NCBI GenBank assembly: GCA_041859095.1
Contig: JBHEKY010000037.1
Location: 62,001-126,000 of the forward strand
Reading direction: 5' to 3'
Source: UBA1422 sp041859095
Lineage (GTDB): Bacteria > Bacillota > Clostridia > Peptostreptococcales > Anaerovoracaceae
DNA: 64,000 nt
Shown here one piece after another: positions 16,828-25,496 of the stretch; within the stretch, counting starts at the first letter, position 1, and each line of letters opens with the position of its first letter. Both the position numbers and the translations under genes were made by a program. Under the pieces are notes generated by a model. The model was not told the origin of the DNA, searched no databases, and worked only from the letters and a program-made list of their open reading frames with translations.

Positions 16828-17313
16828 ATGAACGCATTGGAATTTGCTATCAAAATGGAGCAGGATGGAGAACAATACTACCGTAAACATGCCGAAGAAA
16901 ACAAAGATAACAGTTTGAATGTGGTTTGTTTGATGCTGGCCGACGATGAATCCCATCATGCACAAATATTAATAAACAGACTGAATAAGAAGGATTACAC
17001 CTTGCCTGATTCGGAAACCTTGCTGAAAGCAAAAAATGTTTTTGAAGGGATTGACGACATTGGGATGGAGATAAAATCTATCCCAAGTCAACTGGACTTT
17101 TATAGAATCGCCACCGAAAAAGAAAAGCAAAGTATCACGCTGTATTCAGAACTCTTGGCTAAGGCGGAGGATCGGAAGGATATTGACATCTTTGAGTATC
17201 TGATTCAACAAGAAAAACAACACTATGAAGTCTTGGACAATCTAGCGATGCTACTTCAGCACACAGAAGAATGGGTCGAATCTGCGGAGTTTGGACTCAG
17301 AAAAGACTATTAA
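16828..17313 (+). CDS. Rubrerythrin-like ferritin-fold diiron protein
   Basis: 161 residues, a four-helix bundle with diiron ligands in EQDGEQYY, DDESHHAQI (ExxH), ATEKEKQSI and QQEKQHYEV (ExxH). It lacks its own rubredoxin domain, which is encoded just upstream. It should reduce hydrogen peroxide. The start ATG 16828 gives the MNALEFAIKMEQDGE opening typical of the family; the frame is open further upstream, but that part overlaps the rubredoxin-like gene. Confidence 0.85.
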   Translation: MNALEFAIKMEQDGEQYYRKHAEENKDNSLNVVCLMLADDESHHAQILINRLNKKDYTLPDSETLLKAKNVFEGIDDIGMEIKSIPSQLDFYRIATEKEKQSITLYSELLAKAEDRKDIDIFEYLIQQEKQHYEVLDNLAMLLQHTEEWVESAEFGLRKDY

Positions 17314-17359
17314 TCATGCTTATTCCATAATGGGAGCAGAAGACAATAGGAGTGACAAA

Positions 17360-18280
17360 TTGAAAAAAGTTGTTTTGCTGATATGCATAGGCGTAGTAGT
17401 CATACTGGGCGTTGTTTTAGTTTTCAATAAAACATTTATCCATGATTATTATGAAGTGACAAATGACAAGGGACAAGAAGTCCGTTTTACGGCGCTGCAA
17501 TTTTCGTTTTTTGTAGGAGAACCGGAGCAGCACACGGCTGTGTTTTATCGATTCGGAAGTCAGCAGGCTATGCAAAACCAAATCAATCATTATGTTGAAA
17601 GCCTGACCAGCTGTTATGATGATGGTGCCTTCTGCGATACAGAGCAGGACATTACGGTATACTCTTACCAAGTTTCAGACGGTTTCTTGCTACATAAGAT
17701 TACCCTGGTTTATGATACCATTAACCTGAAGGACGTCGAAAATGCGACGGGAACCGATATTTCGATGCTGACATTGGATGGCGAAGCGTACCGGCTTCAG
17801 CCGGGAGATTCCTATGTTGCCGACCAGTGGCGCAGCACAGCTGAGTACCGACTGAATCAAACCACCTACGATACACCGGCAGTGACCGGACGGGGGATTA
17901 CCACTGGGGATACCCTGGACAAAGTCATTTCAGCATACGACATTAAGACGGACTATGCGCGCTGGGAGATTCGGAAGTCTTTTCAAAGCCAGGGGGATTA
18001 TACCATTGAATCCCAGAACTATGTGACGGGAGAATTTGATGAAACCGGCGTTCAACGAGCTACGCTGGTGATTGCATATTATCGACTTGAAACGCAATGG
18101 ATTCCACTAACGTATCAAGAAATTGAGCAATATATGGCTTACCTTAGTGGTGAAGTTTCCGAAAAACCATATGATGGGATTCTAATATACCAGTTTCAAT
18201 TCCCGTTTAACGGTTATTCGAATATGATTGCAGACCGTACTATTGCAAATTTCTCTGCGGATTTTGCTCCAGGCAATTAG
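17360..18280 (+). CDS. Membrane-anchored extracytoplasmic protein of unknown function
   Basis: I do not recognise this family. With the TTG start at 17360 (AGGAG at 17348-17352, seven bases upstream) it has 306 residues: a basic MKK, one hydrophobic helix (VVLLICIGVVVILGVVLVF) and a long soluble part rich in beta-strand-like and Tyr/Gln/Thr residues. Longer starts at 17291 or 17330 would overlap or crowd the rubrerythrin gene. It contains two cysteines close together (TSCYDDGAFCD), which could form a disulfide outside the cell. It is the last gene before a strong terminator. Confidence 0.7.
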   Translation: MKKVVLLICIGVVVILGVVLVFNKTFIHDYYEVTNDKGQEVRFTALQFSFFVGEPEQHTAVFYRFGSQQAMQNQINHYVESLTSCYDDGAFCDTEQDITVYSYQVSDGFLLHKITLVYDTINLKDVENATGTDISMLTLDGEAYRLQPGDSYVADQWRSTAEYRLNQTTYDTPAVTGRGITTGDTLDKVISAYDIKTDYARWEIRKSFQSQGDYTIESQNYVTGEFDETGVQRATLVIAYYRLETQWIPLTYQEIEQYMAYLSGEVSEKPYDGILIYQFQFPFNGYSNMIADRTIANFSADFAPGN

Positions 18281-18305
18281 TGGAAACCGTGTTCCCATGA
18301 AAAAT

Positions 18306-18337
18306 TACAGCACCTTTTGGTGCTGTATTGTTTTTTT
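18306..18337 (+). terminator. Intrinsic terminator
   Basis: TACAGCACC (18306-18314), loop TTTT, GGTGCTGTA (18319-18327), then TTG and seven Ts. Confidence 0.9.
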
Positions 18338-18388
18338 GGAAGTGGCATTTCACCTCAGAAAACAAACTGCAGTGATGGAACAAATGCC

Positions 18389-18417
18389 TTGTAAACATCC
18401 TTACGGAAAGGTAGAAT
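18389..18417 (+). promoter_or_regulatory. Likely promoter of the radical SAM operon
   Basis: TTGTAA (18389-18394), a 17-base spacer and TAGAAT (18412-18417), about 45 bases before the methyltransferase gene. No cobalamin riboswitch element was seen between the terminator and the first gene. Confidence 0.5.
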
Positions 18418-18463
18418 CAAAGGGATAAGAATAAGGGATTATTACGGAAACAATAGGTAAAGA

Positions 18464-19060
18464 ATGATTTGGAATAAACTTGCAGAAAAATATGATCACC
18501 TTTGGGTGCAAAAGTATTCACTAAGCCCCACTAGGGAACAAGTGATGAAAAGACTCGACGGTTTGAAGCCGGACAGTCTGATTGACATTGGCTGTGGCAC
18601 AGGACAGATGCTAAGCCAGATTTCTCAGTTGCATCCGGGGATTCAATTGACGGGAATCGATAAAGCAGAGGAAATGATTCGCAAATGCCGGGACAAAAAG
18701 ATTCCCGGCCAATTTATATGTGGCGATATCGGAGAGATGGAAGCGCCTGCGCAGAAGTATGACGCCGCAATCTGCTGCCATTCTTTTCCGTATTACGAGA
18801 ACAAATCACAAGTCATCGAAAAGGTTCATGGAATGTTAAAAAAAAATGGCAAGGCAATTTTTGTTCAGGCTAGCCAAAATAGTTTGTATGACAAAATTGC
18901 TTTATGGTTGGTGGAGAGAACGGCTGAAAATGCCGACTATCTGTCACGGGATGAATTTTGCAGGTTGTTTGAAAACCGGTTCGTCATTGAAGAAAGGTTT
19001 ACAATCCGGGAAAGGTGGTTTATGCCATCCATCTGCGGGTTTGTAATGAGAAGAATATGA
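18464..19060 (+). CDS. Class I SAM-dependent methyltransferase
   Basis: 198 residues. Motif I LIDIGCGTGQML binds SAM; acidic residue LTGIDKAEEM follows, then the GDIGEME and CCHSFPYY segments. This is a small UbiE/BioC-type fold. The ribosome site is weak (ATAGG). The stop codon overlaps the start of the first radical SAM gene by four bases (ATGA), so it belongs to that operon. The acceptor is unknown; it may methylate the product or intermediate made by the neighbours. Confidence 0.85.
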   Translation: MIWNKLAEKYDHLWVQKYSLSPTREQVMKRLDGLKPDSLIDIGCGTGQMLSQISQLHPGIQLTGIDKAEEMIRKCRDKKIPGQFICGDIGEMEAPAQKYDAAICCHSFPYYENKSQVIEKVHGMLKKNGKAIFVQASQNSLYDKIALWLVERTAENADYLSRDEFCRLFENRFVIEERFTIRERWFMPSICGFVMRRI

Positions 19061-20334
19061 AAATAATGCTGATCAGACCCAAACCGGATCCCAGAACCAT
19101 TGGACTGCAAAGCGTCATGATTTGTGAACCCTTGGAATGCATGATTCTCATGGGGGTGCTCAAAGAAAATGGACATGAAGTTGTTTTTGTGGACATGATT
19201 TTGGAAAAACGTCCGCTGGTTTACTTTCTCAAATTGCATAGGCCGCAACTTGTTGGGATTACAGGATATATCAGTCACATTGGAGTGATGAAAAGCCTTG
19301 CAAAACAAGCAAAGAGCTTCGATCCGGCCATCAAAGTCGGGGTGGGAGGCGTCCATGCGGAGGTCTGTCCGGAAGATTTTTCTGATAAAAACATCGACTA
19401 TATCTTTGACAACGCCCAGGCGCTGTACCAATTGGTTGGTTGTGGGAAAACCCAAGGCATCCTTCCGTTTCGAGATCTTCCCCAGCGATATTTAAGGAAG
19501 TACTATTACCTTTTTCAGGAAAATTGTGCCTTGATTAAAACCTCTGTTGGATGCCCCTATCAATGCAATTTTTGCTTTTGCAAAGAGATTGCTCCTTATG
19601 CCGCAAGGGATATGGAGGATGTCATCAGGGAATTGCTTCAGATTCCGCAGAAAGAAGTCTATATTGTCGACGACGATTTTTTGTTCAATCGGCAGCGCTT
19701 ACTTGAATTTGCGGCGGAGCTGAAAAAGCACGGTATCCACAAACACTTCCTCTGTTATGGCAGAGCGGATTTTATCGCAGCGAACGATGATGTGATTTTG
19801 GAATTGCGAAATGTTGGGCTGACAGCTGTCATCGTTGGGGTGGAAGCCTCAGATCAGGAGCAGCTCAATACCTATAACAAGAAAACCACCATCAATGACA
19901 ATGAGAATGCGTTGGCGATTTTACAAAAGTATGGGATTGAATGCTATGCCACGGTGATTCTTGGCGTTGACTGGACAAAAAAAGAGTTTCATCATCTTTA
20001 TGATTTTATCAAGCGGAATCGACTAATATTTGTGAATCTGCAACCTTTGACGCCCATGCCGGCGACCCCGTATTTTGACCAATACAAAGACCAGTTGGTG
20101 ATTCCTTACGACCAACATGAGAAATGGGACATGGCACATCTGGTCATAGCCCCAACTAAGTTAAGCGTGCGAAAGTATTACATCGAAATCTTCAAGCTGT
20201 ATTACAAAATCACCTTGAACCCTCGAAGCGTGAGGATAATGCTGAAGCGGTATGGATTAAAGTCGAACATGAAGTTATCATTGGGGGCATTAAAGATCTC
20301 ATGGCAGTATCTTAAAAAGATTTTGAAAGGGTAG
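19057..20334 (+). CDS. B12-binding-type radical SAM protein, paralogue 1
   Basis: 425 residues. Residues 1-120 form a Rossmann-like domain of the cobalamin-binding type (MKIMLIRPKPDP, LKENGHEVVFVDMILE, LVGITGYISH, VGVGGVHAEV); there is no DxHxxG motif, as in many class B radical SAM proteins. The radical SAM barrel has C166-x3-C170-x2-C173 (GCPYQCNFC) and later VDDDFLF, and IVGVEASDQEQL. It should cleave SAM to a 5'-deoxyadenosyl radical and, if it holds cobalamin, methylate or rearrange an unreactive carbon. The start 19057 makes the ATGA overlap with the methyltransferase gene. Confidence 0.85.
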   Translation: MKIMLIRPKPDPRTIGLQSVMICEPLECMILMGVLKENGHEVVFVDMILEKRPLVYFLKLHRPQLVGITGYISHIGVMKSLAKQAKSFDPAIKVGVGGVHAEVCPEDFSDKNIDYIFDNAQALYQLVGCGKTQGILPFRDLPQRYLRKYYYLFQENCALIKTSVGCPYQCNFCFCKEIAPYAARDMEDVIRELLQIPQKEVYIVDDDFLFNRQRLLEFAAELKKHGIHKHFLCYGRADFIAANDDVILELRNVGLTAVIVGVEASDQEQLNTYNKKTTINDNENALAILQKYGIECYATVILGVDWTKKEFHHLYDFIKRNRLIFVNLQPLTPMPATPYFDQYKDQLVIPYDQHEKWDMAHLVIAPTKLSVRKYYIEIFKLYYKITLNPRSVRIMLKRYGLKSNMKLSLGALKISWQYLKKILKG

Positions 20335-20342
20335 GGTGGCTT

Positions 20343-21716
20343 ATGAAAGTGCTGTTGATCAGACCTTGGGTAAACAACAAAATCACCACCGTAAAAAACT
20401 TTCTCTTTGGGGAACCCCTTGGCATCGAGTGTGTCGCCACGGTGCTGAAGGAACTGGGCCATGAAATTCTTCTGGTTGATTTTATGCTGGAAAACAAGGC
20501 GACGGTGGAACAGTATCTTCAAGAGTTCCAACCGGATGTGGTGGGTGTGACCTCCCAATGTACCGATGTGGAAAACGTGCTAAAGATTGCAGGAAATGTG
20601 AAAGCCTATCGCCCAGACATTCCCGTTATGGTTGGTGGTGTTCAGGCCACCTGTTTTCCCGATTCGTTTTTTTGTAATGATGTGGATTATGTTTTTAAGT
20701 CCACCACGCGGGCCAATATCGGGCAGCTGTTTGAATCCATAGAAACAGGAAAATCCCTCGGGATCCTGGAAGGAATTTTTTCAAAAGATCAGGGGTTTGT
20801 CAATGAAGGCGTATTCTGCCAGAATGAATACATTGTTCCGGATCGGCAATCCACGGCAAAATACAGAAACCTATATCAATATGTTGGATTCTCACCTTGC
20901 GCGTTGATTCAAACCGCGTACGGTTGCAGAAATCGTTGCAACTTTTGCATCCGATGGAAATTAGAGGGGCAGCAGTTAAGAGAAATCAGCATCCAAGAGA
21001 TTGTCGACCAAATCCAGAGTCTGGATGAACCCTATGTGATGATTTGCGACAACGATTTTCTCATCAACAGCCAAAGGCTGGAGGAATTTTGTGATTTGCT
21101 TTCCGAAAGAAAGATCCATAAAAAATATATTTGTTATGGCAGTGTCAACAGCATCCTGGAAAAGCCGGATACCATCAAGAGACTTTCCCAGCATGGGCTC
21201 ATGGCAGTCATTGTAGGATATGAGGCTTTTGATGATGATAGGATGGTGGAATACAACAAGGCTGCAACCGTTTCCGATAATAAGCTGGCTACGGTGATCC
21301 TGCAGCAAAACAACGTCGCTTGCTGGGGCTCGTTCATTATCCATCCGGACTGGTCCAAGGCGGACTTCAAAAAACTGATTCAATATGTCCGGTACCTGAA
21401 ACCTGAACTGATCACTTTTTCGCCCTTGGTGCCCCATCCTTTGACGCCCCTTTATGAGCAGTACAAGGACCGGTTGCTGTACGCGAAAGAGGAATATGAA
21501 AAGTGGAATTTTGGAGATGTCTTGATTCGACCATCCCAAATGTCGTTGCGGGGGTACTACTGGCAGGTCATCAAATTCGCGATGATTGTTAATTTCAACC
21601 CGCATTCTGCAGCGTACACCCTCAAAAATATTCGACCACGTAATCTTTGGAAAATGATTAGCGGTTTTAAAACAATTTTTAGTGTATACTTCAGAAACAT
21701 GATGACAAAAGAATAA
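20343..21716 (+). CDS. B12-binding-type radical SAM protein, paralogue 2
   Basis: 457 residues, the same architecture as the upstream neighbour. MKVLLIRPWVNN opens the B12-type domain (KELGHEILLVDFMLE, VVGVTSQ, VMVGGVQAT). The iron-sulfur motif is C195-x3-C199-x2-C202 (GCRNRCNFC). ICDNDFLINSQRLEEF and VIVGYEAFDDDRMVEYNKAAT parallel paralogue 1. The gene follows eight bases after it. It differs around the B12-type domain (SQCTD in place of GYISH) and inside the barrel (IRWKLEG after the cysteines), so it probably acts on a different position or intermediate. Confidence 0.85.
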   Translation: MKVLLIRPWVNNKITTVKNFLFGEPLGIECVATVLKELGHEILLVDFMLENKATVEQYLQEFQPDVVGVTSQCTDVENVLKIAGNVKAYRPDIPVMVGGVQATCFPDSFFCNDVDYVFKSTTRANIGQLFESIETGKSLGILEGIFSKDQGFVNEGVFCQNEYIVPDRQSTAKYRNLYQYVGFSPCALIQTAYGCRNRCNFCIRWKLEGQQLREISIQEIVDQIQSLDEPYVMICDNDFLINSQRLEEFCDLLSERKIHKKYICYGSVNSILEKPDTIKRLSQHGLMAVIVGYEAFDDDRMVEYNKAATVSDNKLATVILQQNNVACWGSFIIHPDWSKADFKKLIQYVRYLKPELITFSPLVPHPLTPLYEQYKDRLLYAKEEYEKWNFGDVLIRPSQMSLRGYYWQVIKFAMIVNFNPHSAAYTLKNIRPRNLWKMISGFKTIFSVYFRNMMTKE

Positions 21717-21736
21717 ACCTAATAGGTGAGGTGCCC

Positions 21737-23089
21737 ATGAAAGTGTTACTTGTCAGACCCCCTGCGCCAAACAAACTATCCTTTACGAAAATTCTGGACA
21801 ATGAACCATTGGAACTGGAGTATTTACATACCGTCCTTTCCAAGGGTGGGCATGAAGATTATATTTATGATGGACTGATTGAAACCGTTTCATTGGAAGC
21901 CGTCATCCGACGGGAAAAGCCGGATATCATAGCCATCACCGGGTATATAACACAAGAAAAACTAATGCTGGCATTTTGCCGGAAAGCGAAGAAAATCAAT
22001 CGGGATATCATCACCATGATTGGAGGAGTTCATGCCCAACTGAATCACCAACGTTTTTATGAGCCTCAGGTGGACTACATCATGCGAAGCGAAAGCATGG
22101 ATGCCTTTGGCTTGCTGATGAAAACCATCGCCCGACAAAGCAAAGAGGAGTTGGGCCAGATCAATGGAGTATGTTATCAAGGAACCGAAGGCTGGGTTGA
22201 AAACTTATTGGAACCGACCAACATCAATGATCTTCCCATTCCTGACCGGGCTTTCTTTCTGACAAACAAGCAGCACTACCGATATTTGGATCTGACAGAG
22301 GTCGCCACGATGAAAACGGCGCTATCCTGTCCTTTCAAATGTAACTTTTGCTATTGCACCCTGCTCAACGGGGGTCACTACCAAACCCGGGAATTATCCC
22401 TGGTGATGGAAGAACTGAAGACCATTGAAGTTGAGAACATTCAGATTGTGGATGATGATTTTCTCGTCGATTCAGAACGGATAGAAGCATTCATCCAGCT
22501 GATTGAAGAAAATCAAATCAAGAAACGGTTTATCTGTTACGCCCGGGCTGACTTTGTAGCTGCGAATCCGGTGCTCATCAAAAGGTTGGTGGAAATTGGA
22601 TTCTATTACTTCCTTGTTGGGCTGGAAGCCGTCAGTGACAACGAATTGGCTGGTTACAATAAAAGTACCACCAAGAGTCACAACGAGGATTGCGTTCGGG
22701 TGATTCGTGAAGCAGGTGGGAATTGCATCGGCCTGATGATTGTACCATTGGATGCCGACCAGGAATACTTTGAGACCCTTTATCAATGGATTGTCAGTAA
22801 CCGATTAATATATGTTACAGTTTCTATATTTACCCCAATTCCCGGGACGCCTCTTTTTGAGGAATATAAGGATCGGTTGATGACGCAAGACATTGAAGCC
22901 TGGGATTTTCTACACCTGGTGGTGAAACCGGAAAAATTGACAGTGCGGGGATTTTATCGCCAGTATCTCAAACTTTTCTTACGGCTTTACAAAATTGCAC
23001 GAGCATCAGGAATTTATGATTTCATGGATTTGGCATTTTATATGAGAATGCTCCGCTCTGCCCTAAGACGAAAGATCATCGGAGGCTAA
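21737..23089 (+). CDS. B12-binding-type radical SAM protein, paralogue 3
   Basis: 450 residues. MKVLLVRPPAPNK, LSKGGHEDYIYDG and ITMIGGVHAQ form the B12-type domain; C198-x3-C202-x2-C205 (SCPFKCNFC) is the cluster motif. IVDDDFLVDSERIEAF and LVGLEAVSDNELAGYNKSTT again match paralogues 1 and 2. A GTG at 21731 is possible, but ATG 21737 after AGGTGAGG fits better. The conserved tail (LTVRGFYRQYLKLFLRL) recurs in the other two. Confidence 0.85.
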   Translation: MKVLLVRPPAPNKLSFTKILDNEPLELEYLHTVLSKGGHEDYIYDGLIETVSLEAVIRREKPDIIAITGYITQEKLMLAFCRKAKKINRDIITMIGGVHAQLNHQRFYEPQVDYIMRSESMDAFGLLMKTIARQSKEELGQINGVCYQGTEGWVENLLEPTNINDLPIPDRAFFLTNKQHYRYLDLTEVATMKTALSCPFKCNFCYCTLLNGGHYQTRELSLVMEELKTIEVENIQIVDDDFLVDSERIEAFIQLIEENQIKKRFICYARADFVAANPVLIKRLVEIGFYYFLVGLEAVSDNELAGYNKSTTKSHNEDCVRVIREAGGNCIGLMIVPLDADQEYFETLYQWIVSNRLIYVTVSIFTPIPGTPLFEEYKDRLMTQDIEAWDFLHLVVKPEKLTVRGFYRQYLKLFLRLYKIARASGIYDFMDLAFYMRMLRSALRRKIIGG

Positions 23090-23090
23090 T

Positions 23091-24401
23091 TTGAAAATAT
23101 TATTTATTCAATCCACACCCTATGTGAACCGGCAAACCCTGGTCAAAAAAAGCAGGCTCTATTTTGTTGGATTAGCGCCGGCAATCCTGGCAGCCTTGGT
23201 TCCCGAAGTGGAGTTTGAAGTCTGTCTTGAGACCATTGAGGATGTGAATTTTGAAAGTGATGCGGACCTGATTGCAATCTCCGGAATGGGCCACGCCATC
23301 GTGCGTAGCATTGATATCGCCAAGGAATTTAAACGCCGCGGCAAAACAGTGGTCATGGGTGGGTACATGGTGAGCCTGATGCCTCAGGAGGCTCAAAAAT
23401 ACTGTGACAGTGTGGTTATCGGGGATGGAGAGGAAAGCTTTATAGAATTGGTAAAAGACTACCAGGCAGGCGATTTAAAGCCTTATTATCATAGACCGCT
23501 TCAACACTTGACATACCCACTACCAAAATATGAAATATTGACCGGCAAACGAATCGGTAATTTTCTTCCGGTTCAAGCGGGCAGGGGATGCCCCAACACC
23601 TGTAGCTTCTGCTCGGTCTTTTGCCTATATCGGGGTACTTACCTGAAAAGGGAAATCAGCGAAGTCATTCGGGACATCAAAAAAATTAAATCACTTGGAT
23701 TCCATCGTTTCTTGCTTTTGGACGATAATATTTTCTCTGACATTCCATACTTGTTGGACTTATGTGAGCAGATAAAAAAGCTGAATATGAAATGGATGTC
23801 CCAATGTTCGATTTCCATGGCAGACGATCCGATTGTTCTGAAGGCAGTGGCCGAATCCGGATGTTTCGCCTTGTCTTTTGGGATTGAAAGCATTTCTCAG
23901 GAAAGCCTGAATCGCTTGAATAAAGATTGGGCGAACGTGGGAGACTACGCCGGGCAGTTGCAAAAAATTACTGCAGCCGGCATCGATCTTTCCACGGAAA
24001 TGGTCATCGGTGCTGATGGGGACACATTGCAGAGCATCAAAAAGACTGCGGACTTTATTGTGGAAAACAAAATCGTTGTGCCACGTTTTTATATCCTGAC
24101 ACCCATCCCGGGGACCTTGTTCTACGATGAGATGAAAGCGGCGGGTAGGATCATCAACGATGAAATTTACAGTTACAATGGCACAGAGGCAGTGCATAAG
24201 CCACTGAATATGAGCCCTGAGGAGTTGACAAACGCCTATTGGGAGCTGTATCGACAGGTGTTTACGCCAAAGGCAATTATTAAGCGAACAATATTGCGGA
24301 AGGACTTTTTGAAGAAACCATTCATGTATTTGTTTTATCTATATATCAACTTTTATTATCGTTCACAAATCAAGCAGGGAATTACCCCCAATATCATATA
24401 A
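23091..24401 (+). CDS. B12-binding-type radical SAM protein, divergent member
   Basis: 436 residues. The B12-type domain (MKILFIQSTPY, ADLIAISGMGHAI, VVMGGYMVS, VIGDGEESF) and C167-x3-C171-x2-C174 (GCPNTCSFC) are intact, but the protein is clearly more distant from the other three (ILTPIPGTLFYDEM and a different C-terminus). The GDGEE motif is typical of the widespread BchE-like group. The start is a TTG with GGAGG at 23081-23085, one base after the previous stop codon. Confidence 0.85.
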   Translation: MKILFIQSTPYVNRQTLVKKSRLYFVGLAPAILAALVPEVEFEVCLETIEDVNFESDADLIAISGMGHAIVRSIDIAKEFKRRGKTVVMGGYMVSLMPQEAQKYCDSVVIGDGEESFIELVKDYQAGDLKPYYHRPLQHLTYPLPKYEILTGKRIGNFLPVQAGRGCPNTCSFCSVFCLYRGTYLKREISEVIRDIKKIKSLGFHRFLLLDDNIFSDIPYLLDLCEQIKKLNMKWMSQCSISMADDPIVLKAVAESGCFALSFGIESISQESLNRLNKDWANVGDYAGQLQKITAAGIDLSTEMVIGADGDTLQSIKKTADFIVENKIVVPRFYILTPIPGTLFYDEMKAAGRIINDEIYSYNGTEAVHKPLNMSPEELTNAYWELYRQVFTPKAIIKRTILRKDFLKKPFMYLFYLYINFYYRSQIKQGITPNII

Positions 24402-24416
24402 GAAGGGACCAACCGA

Positions 24417-25496
24417 ATGAAGGTGGAACTACATAACAACAGAAATGGATTCAATCGGTTTGCCAGGCAAGTCTATAGGGACGAGCCTTTATTCATCGAC
24501 AACAAAAGCAGTCTGGTTGCGCTTCTATGCAGACCAGAAGCGGTATTTTACAAGCATTCACAGCAGCAGATGATTTGTGTCAAAGACGGTGAAGAAACCT
24601 TATGCCAGGCCGTGCTGTTCAAACACGAAAATGCCCATGAACTATCCATCGGATTTTTTGATGCAAAACCCAACGCCCATGAAGCGGTGGCACTTTTGCT
24701 TGAATATGCTGAAGATGTTGCGCTGTCGTGGGGTGCAGAACGGATTGTGGCTGGACTGGAAGGGCATTGCAACAATGCGGTGGGCTTTCCGGTTGATCCC
24801 CATGTGCCCATAAGTTTTGGAGAGAGCTATGGGAAGCCTTACTATCATGAGTTTTTTTCGAGCTATGAAAAAATAAAACTAGTCAGTTTTAAAAAAGAAA
24901 TTTCCGGTATCACCGGGAAACTGCATGAAGACATCCGAATCATTGAGAATCGGACAAAAGATGTGACATTAGAATCTGCGGATTTTTCGCGGGAAGGGTT
25001 TTCTAAATCCATTCAACGCTATACCGATCTGAACAATTTGATTTTCGAAAACCATAGATACTATTACAGGAGAAGCTATGCTGAGGATTTAGAGTTGTTC
25101 GGATCCATGAAACCGATACTGAATCCCAACAACCTGATTTTTGCCAAGAAGGATGGGGAATATATCGGATTCGTATTATGGTATCCGGATTTTAATCAGT
25201 TGGTACCACAAGGGGGAACGGCAGGAATCCTTACATATATCCGCTATCGATTGTTCAAAAGAACTCCAAATCGGGGTAAGTTAGTTGAGATTGGGCTTCT
25301 TCCCCAGTATAAACGCACGGGTGCGGTGGCACTTCTTTTTCTCAGTGCGCTTCAAGCAGCCGGGCAAAAGTGCACCACCATGATTACCAGCTGGATTCTG
25401 GAAGAGAATCTTCCTTCGGAGTTGGCAACCCAGCGATATGCGGATGAACCTTACAAGGAGTATTGTACCTATGAAAAAACCCTTCGACGGGATTGA
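24417..25496 (+). CDS. GNAT-like acyltransferase
   Basis: 359 residues. The C-terminal half looks like an N-acyltransferase: IFAKKDGEYIGFVLWYPDF, a hydrophobic beta strand, then VEIGLLPQYKRTGAVALLFLSAL, which fits the acetyl-CoA pyrophosphate loop (Q/R-xx-G-x-G/A). The N-terminal half (FDAKPNAHEAVALLLEYAEDVALSWGAERIVAGLEG) resembles the duplicated N-domain of YghO-type proteins. It overlaps the next gene and follows 15 bases after the last radical SAM gene. The acceptor is unknown. Confidence 0.65.
   Translation: MKVELHNNRNGFNRFARQVYRDEPLFIDNKSSLVALLCRPEAVFYKHSQQQMICVKDGEETLCQAVLFKHENAHELSIGFFDAKPNAHEAVALLLEYAEDVALSWGAERIVAGLEGHCNNAVGFPVDPHVPISFGESYGKPYYHEFFSSYEKIKLVSFKKEISGITGKLHEDIRIIENRTKDVTLESADFSREGFSKSIQRYTDLNNLIFENHRYYYRRSYAEDLELFGSMKPILNPNNLIFAKKDGEYIGFVLWYPDFNQLVPQGGTAGILTYIRYRLFKRTPNRGKLVEIGLLPQYKRTGAVALLFLSALQAAGQKCTTMITSWILEENLPSELATQRYADEPYKEYCTYEKTLRRD

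Noticed and set aside
18338..18463. Cobalamin riboswitch upstream of the radical SAM operon
   Set aside because: I looked for a B12-box-like element and structured leader but saw only a promoter-like pair and unstructured sequence.
20976..21605. Long open frame (209 codons) on the minus strand inside a radical SAM gene
   Set aside because: It is antisense to a well-supported gene, has no recognisable motif, and its residues mirror the codons of the sense gene.
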